Assembly: GCA_024280135.1 (NCBI GenBank)
Contig: JAJRQS010000033.1
Span: forward strand, 1-5,687
Origin: Bacteroidota bacterium
GTDB taxonomy: Bacteria > Bacteroidota > Bacteroidia > Chitinophagales > Saprospiraceae
Reading direction: 5' to 3'
DNA: 5,687 nt
Below, piece by piece: positions 1 to 4,802 of the stretch (positions are counted from its first letter, which is position 1; each line of letters opens with the position of its first letter). Below the pieces are notes generated by a model. The model was not told the DNA's origin, did no database searches, and saw only the letters and a list, made by a program, of their open reading frames with translations. A program made the position numbers and the translations under genes.

Positions 1-284
1 CCGACAAAACCAATAAGTATGCCCAAGGCAATCATAAATCCTATGACATAAGGAAATATTTTAAATTCTGGAATGGTCTCTGGAATAAACTCCATACCCA
101 CATAGTGATTCATTAAATTGATATTTTTAATGTCATGTGGATGGGTATCCGCAAATTTGTTGATATGAATATCCATGCCTAATGGAACAGGATATTGCGG
201 AGCTTCTAGAGTGATATTCCACAATGGGAAAAAGAATAATGGGATTAATAGTGCGACACCAACAATCATAAAAAGTTTTGACAT
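1..284 (-). CDS. Partial nos-cluster membrane protein (NosB-like position), C-terminus outside window
   Basis: The reading frame opens at an ATG at 284 and stays open for 94 codons to the left edge, so only the N-terminus is visible. It shows a hydrophobic segment at about residues 4-22, a non-cytoplasmic-looking loop at about 23-76, and a second hydrophobic segment from about 78 onward. The loop contains LEAPQYP (26-32), HPHD (48-51 region) and NINLMNHYVGM (54-64). I recognise this LEAPQYP...NHY.GM pattern from uncharacterised membrane proteins that follow nosZ in clade II nos clusters. That is recall, not a search result. Such a protein could help assemble NosZ or deliver electrons to it, and the His/Met/Asn-rich loop could bind copper or haem, but this is inference. 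It lies 79 bp after nosZ with a terminator between them. The start has no Shine-Dalgarno sequence, like its neighbours. Confidence 0.75.
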   Translation of the reverse strand, partial: MSKLFMIVGVALLIPLFFFPLWNITLEAPQYPVPLGMDIHINKFADTHPHDIKNINLMNHYVGMEFIPETIPEFKIFPYVIGFMIALGILIGFV

Positions 285-302
285 GGTAATTGAGTTTTAC
301 GT

Positions 303-334
303 AAAAAAATTGGGGGATTCAGTAAGAATCCCCC
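303..334 (-). terminator. Intrinsic terminator after nosZ
   Basis: GGGGGATTC at 312-320 pairs perfectly with GAATCCCCC at 326-334. This gives a 9-bp GC-rich stem with a 5-nt loop (321-325). Read on the minus strand, the stem is followed by AA and seven T residues (309-303), the classic rho-independent layout. It starts 28 bp after the nosZ stop codon. The plus-strand side of the stem is not followed by a T-run, so it acts on nosZ-direction transcripts only. It precedes the next gene on the same strand, so it either ends the fasciclin-cytochrome-nosZ transcript or lets only part of it continue. Confidence 0.88.
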
Positions 335-362
335 ATGTCTTTAATGACTGTTCGTTGATTGA

Positions 363-2339
363 TTATTCTGCTCCTGGAGCATCATCATCTAAAGTAAATG
401 AAATAGGCACATTAGAACCTCTTGGAGATACTCTCACATAACCCTGCATTTCTTGGTGTAAGGCTGAACAGAAATCAGTACAATAGAAAGGCCAAACGCC
501 AACTTCTTTAGGTTCCCAAACGAAAGTCTCCGTTCTACCTGGCATGATTAATAGTTCAGAAGTATTGGCACCAATCATAGAAATACCGTGCGGTACATCA
601 TAATCTTGTTCTAAGTTGGTCACGTGAAAGAAGACTTTATCTCCTACCTTAACACCTTCGATATTGTCAGGCGCAAAGTGTGAACGAATCATCGTCATGT
701 AGATATGTACTTCCTTGCCCTTACGGACTACTTTTGCATCTGCCTCCGTCTTACAGACATACGGGTGTGTATTCTTCTTTAAGTCAAAAAGCTTGGTTGT
801 TTTATCATGTAACAAATCCTTTGGGCAACCTGCAGCATAGTGTGGTTCTCCAATGGTTGGAAAATCTAAAATCAATTTCATCTTTTCTCCAGTAATGTCA
901 AACAACTGTGCAGATTGACAAACTTCAGGGCCTGTGCTTAAGTATCTATCTTTTGTGATTTTATTCATCGCTACTAGATATTTACCCCAAGGCTTTCTTG
1001 AGTTTCCACCAGGGATCATCAAGTGACCAACCGAGTAGTAAACGGGCTGTCTATCAATTACCTCCCAAGTACCAATCTTCCATTTTACCACTTCAGAAGA
1101 AATGAAGAAAGTCGTATAAGCATTTCCTTTGCCATCAAATTCTGTGTGTAATGGGCCAAGACCGGGCTTGATTACAGAGCCAGCGTGTACAGCTTCGTAT
1201 TTCAAAATGGGTATGCCATAAGCTTCCCCATCATAAGCTTTATCTTCAATTGCTTTTAACATTTTGGTGAAAGAGTGCGCAGTCAATTCTGCGGCTAACT
1301 TACCATTACCGATGATATATTCTCCATCAGGTGTCACGTCACATCCATGCGGAGACTTTGGAGTCGGTAAGAAATAAACCAAACCCGGCAAGCTGCCATC
1401 AAGTACTCTTACTTCAGTTTTCATGGTAGAAGTAGCCATATGGGTATTGTCATCCCAAGTATTATGCGCATACTTTGTTTTTTCCGTTTTGAACTTTCCA
1501 GCCTTGATGTATTCTTCAGCTTTTTGCCAGTTTACTGCAGCGATGAAATCTTTATCATTTTGAGATGCATTTGCCTCTAACAAACTGTGCGCTTCTTCTG
1601 AATTATAAGTGGTAAAGAAGAACCATCCGTGAGACTTTCCTCTTCCAGGGTGGGCTAGATCATAATCAAAACCAGGCATCCGAATTTGGAAAGACAAGTC
1701 CATATTACCATGTTCAGGATCAATGCTGATGAAGGATAAAGAACCTTTAAAGTTACCTTTATAGTCTTTGATAGGCATATCACGCTGAGGAATGGGTACA
1801 GAAAAACGAGTACCTGCCACTACATATTCTGAGTTTTCGGTCACAAATGAAGAGGAGTGATTACCTGCTGAATTGGGTATCTCGATTATTTCTTCTGTCT
1901 CGAATGTCTTCAAACTAATTCTCGCAATACGTGGTGTATTATTTTCATTGATGAAAACCCATCTACCATCAACCACACCATTTGTCTGAGAGATGTCTGG
2001 GTGGTGAGAGTCTCCCCAAGGCACAAAACCATGAGACGTATTCAGCAGAGGTTTTGTTTCTTCATTGTAGCCATACCCCTTTTCAGGATCTTGCGAAAAA
2101 ACAGGAATTACTCTAAATAAACGACCCGATGGTAAACCATATACCGCTAGTTGACCACTAAAACCACCAGAGATAAAGGCATAGAATTCATCGTATTCAC
2201 CTGGCGCAACGAAAGCTGCTTGGGCAGCTGAATTGGACAATGCACTACCGCCACTTTTTTTGTCGGTCGGAGGCCCGCAACTTACCATATAGATGGAAGC
2301 TACAACCAACATCACTAGACCTAGAATGTATTTTTTCAT
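363..2339 (-). CDS. nosZ: Nitrous oxide reductase NosZ, clade II (Sec-dependent), predicted lipoprotein
   Basis: The 658-aa product reduces N2O to N2 outside the cytoplasmic membrane, the last step of denitrification. The N-terminus (MKKYILGL...) has no twin-arginine motif. It has a hydrophobic core and a lipobox-like MVS-C ending at Cys21, so it is a Sec/lipoprotein type, as in clade II enzymes. Candidate ligands for the tetranuclear CuZ site in the beta-propeller domain are His112 and His113 (DSHHPD), His161 (GNHSS), His331 (SPHGCD), His398 (GPLHTEFD), His439 (VGHL) and His500 (EPHYA), which completes the usual set of seven. The C-terminal cupredoxin domain (about 540-640) carries the CuA site: His584 (DVPHG), then Cys620, Cys624, His628 and Met631 in the CxxxCxxxHxxM motif. 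Asp622 sits where clade I enzymes have Trp. Length and motifs indicate an intact enzyme. The ATG at 2339 follows an A-rich leader 29 bp after the cytochrome gene, suggesting one operon. Confidence 0.98.
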   Translation of the reverse strand: MKKYILGLVMLVVASIYMVSCGPPTDKKSGGSALSNSAAQAAFVAPGEYDEFYAFISGGFSGQLAVYGLPSGRLFRVIPVFSQDPEKGYGYNEETKPLLNTSHGFVPWGDSHHPDISQTNGVVDGRWVFINENNTPRIARISLKTFETEEIIEIPNSAGNHSSSFVTENSEYVVAGTRFSVPIPQRDMPIKDYKGNFKGSLSFISIDPEHGNMDLSFQIRMPGFDYDLAHPGRGKSHGWFFFTTYNSEEAHSLLEANASQNDKDFIAAVNWQKAEEYIKAGKFKTEKTKYAHNTWDDNTHMATSTMKTEVRVLDGSLPGLVYFLPTPKSPHGCDVTPDGEYIIGNGKLAAELTAHSFTKMLKAIEDKAYDGEAYGIPILKYEAVHAGSVIKPGLGPLHTEFDGKGNAYTTFFISSEVVKWKIGTWEVIDRQPVYYSVGHLMIPGGNSRKPWGKYLVAMNKITKDRYLSTGPEVCQSAQLFDITGEKMKLILDFPTIGEPHYAAGCPKDLLHDKTTKLFDLKKNTHPYVCKTEADAKVVRKGKEVHIYMTMIRSHFAPDNIEGVKVGDKVFFHVTNLEQDYDVPHGISMIGANTSELLIMPGRTETFVWEPKEVGVWPFYCTDFCSALHQEMQGYVRVSPRGSNVPISFTLDDDAPGAE

Positions 2340-2368
2340 TTTGTTGTATTTTTTTTAAAAAATTGGGT

Positions 2369-2857
2369 TTATTCTTTTGTTCGGAAGTATTCTAGTATGC
2401 TTCTAGCTTCCTCCTCTGTTAAGTTTTGATTGGCCATTGGTGCGCTATACTCTTCCAATAGTTTTCTAGCAATTGGATCCTTTTCAACCATCTCTTCAGG
2501 ATTTAGAATCATATTCATAATCCATTCGGGACTTCTTCTAGTTATAACCCCTTGTAAAGGTGGGCCTACTAAGCGCTTTTTGAATTTATGGCAGGCAGTA
2601 CAGCCTTTTTCTTTATAGACTTCATGACCCTTTTCCACTAATTTAGCATCTAAGTCTCCAAGGGTAATAGAGCTCACTGGACCGATACCTTTGTTGGACA
2701 TCGGATCTGCATTGGTTGTTTCGGCAGGTTTTACTTCTTCTTTTTTGACCTCTTTTTTAGGGGTGTTAGAAGTAGTTGTCTTGGGTTTGTTATCATCTCC
2801 TCCACAACTAGCAAGGAAAGCGATCAACATGATTGGAACTAAAAATTTCAAATTCAT
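2369..2857 (-). CDS. Monohaem cytochrome c lipoprotein, probable electron donor to NosZ
   Basis: This is a 162-aa c-type cytochrome. The N-terminus is a lipoprotein signal peptide with a good lipobox (LAS-C, Cys18). It is followed by a low-complexity Lys/Thr/Glu/Pro linker at about 19-60 and a small class I cytochrome c fold at about 65-162. The covalent haem site is CTACH (Cys86, Cys89, His90), with GPPLQGV just after it. Met141 in SAPMANQNLTEEE is the likely sixth ligand, followed by the typical C-terminal helix ending LEYFRTKE. Its position directly before nosZ (29-bp gap) and 49 bp after the fasciclin gene suggests it feeds electrons from the quinol pool, via a bc1 or alternative complex, to the NosZ CuA centre. 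The donor role is inferred from context. The CGGDDN at the mature N-terminus resembles the acidic surface-export signals of some Bacteroidota lipoproteins, which is a weak hint. Confidence 0.93.
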   Translation of the reverse strand: MNLKFLVPIMLIAFLASCGGDDNKPKTTTSNTPKKEVKKEEVKPAETTNADPMSNKGIGPVSSITLGDLDAKLVEKGHEVYKEKGCTACHKFKKRLVGPPLQGVITRRSPEWIMNMILNPEEMVEKDPIARKLLEEYSAPMANQNLTEEEARSILEYFRTKE

Positions 2858-2906
2858 TTTTTTTGTTTGAAAGGTTAAAAAGACTGTTTTTTTTTGAGTT
2901 AATCAT

Positions 2907-3485
2907 TTATTTTTTGGGAGATATAATGTTATCCACGACAACGACAACGCCATTTGAAGCTCTGACTTCGCCAAGTACTTTAGCTCCTTCGACATAAATG
3001 TCATCTCCTTTCATCGTAATAGCTAAGTAATCTCCAGCAGCGGTATAGACTTTTCTGCCTTTTTTTGCTTCTTTTTTAAGTTGCTTTATATCAAAAGTGC
3101 CTGGAGCAGCATGGCTAGTCAAGATACCTGTTAGCTTGGCTTTGTTTTCTGGTTTTACTAATTCTTCTACGGTTCCTGCTGGTAGCTTATCAAAAGCAGC
3201 ATTTGTAGGAGCAAAGACTGTCAAAGGTCCTGCATTAACTAGGATGTGTTCAATTCCCGCAGCTTGAACCGCAGCGACCAATGTTGTATGGTCTTTAGAG
3301 CCGATAGCAATTTTTAGGATTGAGTTGGCATCATCTTTAACACTCGCTTGACCTTTGGGCGTGTTGTTCGCTAGCTCTGAAGTGGCTGATGTTGTTGAAG
3401 AAGTGGTGGTTGTAGCTGCATTGTCATTTTGACTGCAAGCTGATAGTGTAAGTACGACCAATAAGGCAAGAAAGAGTGTGCGCAT
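2907..3485 (-). CDS. FAS1 (fasciclin)-domain lipoprotein, first gene of the nos operon
   Basis: The 192-aa product has a lipoprotein signal peptide (LSA-C, Cys17), a Thr/Ser-rich linker at about 20-45, and a single FAS1 domain at about 54-190. The domain is supported by the H1-type motif GPLTVFAPTNAAFDKLP (86-102), a region LTSHAAPGTFDI (122-133) equivalent to the usual L.YH..PG, and the H2-type GVVVVVDNII (179-188). FAS1 domains serve in adhesion and protein-protein contacts. None of the residues seen here defines an enzyme or metal site. It is the first gene of the minus-strand set, 49 bp upstream of the cytochrome gene, so co-expression with nosZ is likely. Its role in N2O reduction is unknown. 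A scaffold holding the lipoproteins together would be one guess. The ATG at 3485 is the only start giving the full signal peptide. Confidence 0.93.
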   Translation of the reverse strand: MRTLFLALLVVLTLSACSQNDNAATTTTSSTTSATSELANNTPKGQASVKDDANSILKIAIGSKDHTTLVAAVQAAGIEHILVNAGPLTVFAPTNAAFDKLPAGTVEELVKPENKAKLTGILTSHAAPGTFDIKQLKKEAKKGRKVYTAAGDYLAITMKGDDIYVEGAKVLGEVRASNGVVVVVDNIISPKK

Positions 3486-3528
3486 GATACTTTGAGTTTA
3501 GGTGATTTTAAAGAGGATATATTTATCC

Positions 3529-3545
3529 CTTTTGCATCACAAAAG
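3529..3545. promoter_or_regulatory. 17-bp palindrome CTTTTG-N5-CAAAAG, candidate operator
   Basis: CTTTTG (3529-3534) and CAAAAG (3540-3545) are perfect inverted copies separated by five bases. The dyad centre is 52 bp upstream of the fasciclin ATG. It overlaps the best, though imperfect, minus-strand -7 candidate (TTCTTTTG at 3547-3540, one mismatch to TAnnTTTG). A bound protein here would therefore cover the start of the nos transcript. The spacing differs from the FNR/CRP pattern (TTGAT-N4-ATCAA), so I do not assign it to that family. Which protein binds is unknown. The Rrf2 regulator encoded nearby is the obvious candidate. Confidence 0.4.
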
Positions 3546-3547
3546 AA
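3540..3547 (-). promoter_or_regulatory. Possible -7 box for the fasciclin-cytochrome-nosZ operon (weak)
   Basis: Read on the minus strand this is TTCTTTTG, one mismatch from the Bacteroidota -7 consensus TAnnTTTG. A second near-match, TTTCTTTG, lies at 3555-3548. Neither has a TTG -33 element at the usual distance of about 19 bp. Transcription from the first would begin near 3533 and give a leader of roughly 48 nt before the fasciclin ATG. A weak core promoter would suit a gene set that needs an activator, but that is inference. Confidence 0.2.
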
Positions 3548-3558
3548 CAAAGAAAATG

Positions 3559-3592
3559 CCCCAAAACAGGTGATGAAAGTCATCTGTTGGGG
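3559..3592. promoter_or_regulatory. Imperfect inverted repeat with perfect GATGA-N3-TCATC core, candidate operator or leader hairpin
   Basis: The core GATGA (3572-3576), AAG, TCATC (3580-3584) is a perfect 13-bp dyad. The outer arms CCCCAAAACAG (3559-3569) and CTGTTGGGG (3584-3592) also pair apart from a two-base bulge, giving a nested 34-bp inverted repeat. It lies between the two divergent genes, centred about 93 bp from the fasciclin ATG and 65 bp upstream of the plus-strand -7 box. It is not followed by an uninterrupted T-run on either strand, so it looks more like a protein-binding dyad than a terminator. Half-sites beginning GATG loosely recall NsrR-type sites, but the full NsrR consensus is not matched. 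Confidence 0.4.
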
Positions 3593-3642
3593 TGATTGTT
3601 ATCTGTTTTGGATTTCTACCTATTTTGTTCAAGAGTAGATCC

Positions 3643-3650
3643 TATCTTTG
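3643..3650 (+). promoter_or_regulatory. Bacteroidota -7 promoter box for the YceI-like/Rrf2 operon
   Basis: TATCTTTG is an exact match to the Bacteroidota -7 consensus TAnnTTTG. A TTG at 3625-3627 (within ATTTTG) could serve as the -33 element, but its 15-bp spacing is short of the usual 19 or so. A start site near 3657 would leave a leader of about 15 nt before the ATG at 3672. The box ends in the TTG at 3648-3650 that could be mistaken for a start codon of the following gene, which argues for the downstream ATG. Confidence 0.6.
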
Positions 3651-3671
3651 CGATTCAAAAGAACAGTTGTT

Positions 3672-4331
3672 ATGGTTCATTTAAGATTCTTACTAGTTTT
3701 AATAGGTGTCAGTTTATTTGCTTCTTGCGAAGAAACAAAGCCTCAAAAAGAAAAAGTAAACCCGGTAAATACTACCATCCAGCCGAAATCTTCCAATAAC
3801 TGTACTTATGGGGTTCGGAAGTCTGGGGTTATGCTGCGTTGGTTAGCCTTCAAAACAACGGAACGAATTGGCGTGAGTGGAACTTTTGGAGATGTTAGAA
3901 TAAAATCGAATCAAGTTTCTCCTTCGCTGCAAGCGCTCTTTGAATCTGTCTCTTTTGAAATAGATACCAAAACAATTCTTTCGAATGATGACGGTAGGGA
4001 TAAGAAGATAATTCATTTCTTTTTTGAAAAATTAGTAAATGGAAATGTTATTTCTGGAAGCGTGAAGTCCGTTGATGTACCGAATAAAAAAGGAATTTTT
4101 ACGGTTGAAATGAATGGCATGTCTCATGATATGCCCTTTAATTTTACGCAAGAAAAGAAAGAGCTAATAGTGACGGCCTTTATGGATGTAAATAAGTGGT
4201 CTGCACAGGAGGCTCTTGCAGCTATTAATATGGCCTGTGAGGAGAAGCATAAAGGTAAAGACGGAATATCAAAAACTTGGCCAGATGTTAATATTGATAT
4301 TCGTATCCCATTGGCCTTAAACTGTAAGTGA
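3672..4331 (+). CDS. YceI-like domain lipoprotein
   Basis: With the ATG at 3672 the product is 219 aa. It has a short lipoprotein signal peptide (MVHLRFLLVLIG...FAS-C, Cys19), a Lys/Pro/Asn-rich linker at about 20-43 and a YceI-like domain at about 50-217. The family pattern is visible in RWLAFKTTERIGVSGTF (56-72), SFEIDTKTILSNDDGRDKKI (94-113, where YceI proteins have the same S.FEIDT.S...ND..RD layout), and MNGMSHDMPFNF (147-158). YceI domains form lipocalin-like barrels that can bind isoprenoid chains. Ligand and role here are unknown. Mature Cys44, Cys189 and Cys218 could form a disulfide. An in-frame TTG at 3648 would lengthen the protein by eight residues, but it lies inside the -7 promoter box and adds charge before the signal peptide, so I reject it. 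The stop is two bases before the Rrf2 ATG, implying one mRNA. Confidence 0.85.
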   Translation: MVHLRFLLVLIGVSLFASCEETKPQKEKVNPVNTTIQPKSSNNCTYGVRKSGVMLRWLAFKTTERIGVSGTFGDVRIKSNQVSPSLQALFESVSFEIDTKTILSNDDGRDKKIIHFFFEKLVNGNVISGSVKSVDVPNKKGIFTVEMNGMSHDMPFNFTQEKKELIVTAFMDVNKWSAQEALAAINMACEEKHKGKDGISKTWPDVNIDIRIPLALNCK

Positions 4332-4333
4332 TT

Positions 4334-4756
4334 ATGTTTTCAAATGCTACGAAATATGCTATCCGTACAGTTTTACTTTTAGCTTCAAAGTCAAAAATAA
4401 AAAATAAAAATTATATAGCATCAGACATCGCTTCTGAATTAGATATCCCACAACCATTCTTGAGTAAAATACTCCAGAAGTTAGTAAGAGCAAAGATCGT
4501 TTCCTCTTCTAAAGGAAGGGGTGGGGGCTTCTATTTGACTAAAGCTAATTTGAATAAAAGCCTATTAGATATTATTATTTGCATCGAGGGAGTTAATGTT
4601 TTAAATGAATGTCTTTTGGGGCAACCCACTTGCTCTGATGAGCATCCATGCCCGTTGCATCATTATTATAAAGATGTAAAAAAGGATTTGCAAAAAGTCA
4701 TTTCAGACTTTTCTGTAGAAAACCTTGCGGACGAAATGTTTGGGGTTATTGGATAG
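4334..4756 (+). CDS. Rrf2-family transcriptional regulator with Fe-S cysteine motif
   Basis: A 140-aa DNA-binding protein of the IscR/NsrR/RirA family. MFSNATKYAIRTVLLLA matches the usual family N-terminus. A winged helix-turn-helix spans about 26-70, with recognition helix region PQPFLSKILQKLVRAK and wing GRGGGFYLTK (61-70). Three cysteines, Cys93-x6-Cys100-x5-Cys106, occupy the Fe-S cluster positions, and His109 follows in CPLH, at the position of the IscR histidine ligand. The Asp ligand described in Streptomyces NsrR is not evident near the N-terminus. Such proteins sense NO, oxygen or Fe-S status, and the signal cannot be read from sequence. A GTG at 4328 would add two residues and overlap the upstream TGA, but the ATG at 4334 fits the family better. 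It is translationally close-coupled to the YceI-like gene and divergent from nos, so it is the likely local regulator. Confidence 0.92.
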   Translation: MFSNATKYAIRTVLLLASKSKIKNKNYIASDIASELDIPQPFLSKILQKLVRAKIVSSSKGRGGGFYLTKANLNKSLLDIIICIEGVNVLNECLLGQPTCSDEHPCPLHHYYKDVKKDLQKVISDFSVENLADEMFGVIG

Positions 4757-4802
4757 CTTACGCAAAAAAATACCTTTGATTAAGCCCTGTAATAAATCTT
4801 TG
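4757..4802. other. Convergent gap between Rrf2 gene and glpK
   Basis: These 46 bases separate the stop codons of two converging genes. A run of seven A residues lies near 4764-4770. I see no convincing GC-rich hairpin followed by a T-run on either strand, so the way transcription ends here is not evident. Confidence 0.5.

Noticed and set aside
175..441. Plus-strand open frame across the nosZ end and the next gene
   Set aside because: It runs antisense through the nosZ C-terminus, the terminator and the membrane protein, and shows no family-like features.
2858..2906. Terminator in the fasciclin-cytochrome gap from AAAAAGACTGTTTTT
   Set aside because: The stem would be only A-T pairs. The gap is better explained as an A-rich leader typical of this phylum.
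3529..3545. FNR/CRP-type binding site
   Set aside because: The half-sites are five bases apart, not in the TTGAT-N4-ATCAA or TGTGA-N6-TCACA arrangement.
3371..3583. Minus-strand open frame overlapping the fasciclin start
   Set aside because: It is in another frame over the signal peptide and linker of the fasciclin gene, with low-complexity Gln/Leu sequence caused by the Thr/Ser linker codons.
3559..3592. Intrinsic terminator in the divergent region
   Set aside because: The inverted repeat is bulged and lacks an immediate uninterrupted T-run on either strand, and no gene ends just before it.
3596..3799. Plus-strand open frame overlapping the start of the YceI-like gene
   Set aside because: It crosses the promoter and is out of frame with the well supported lipoprotein.
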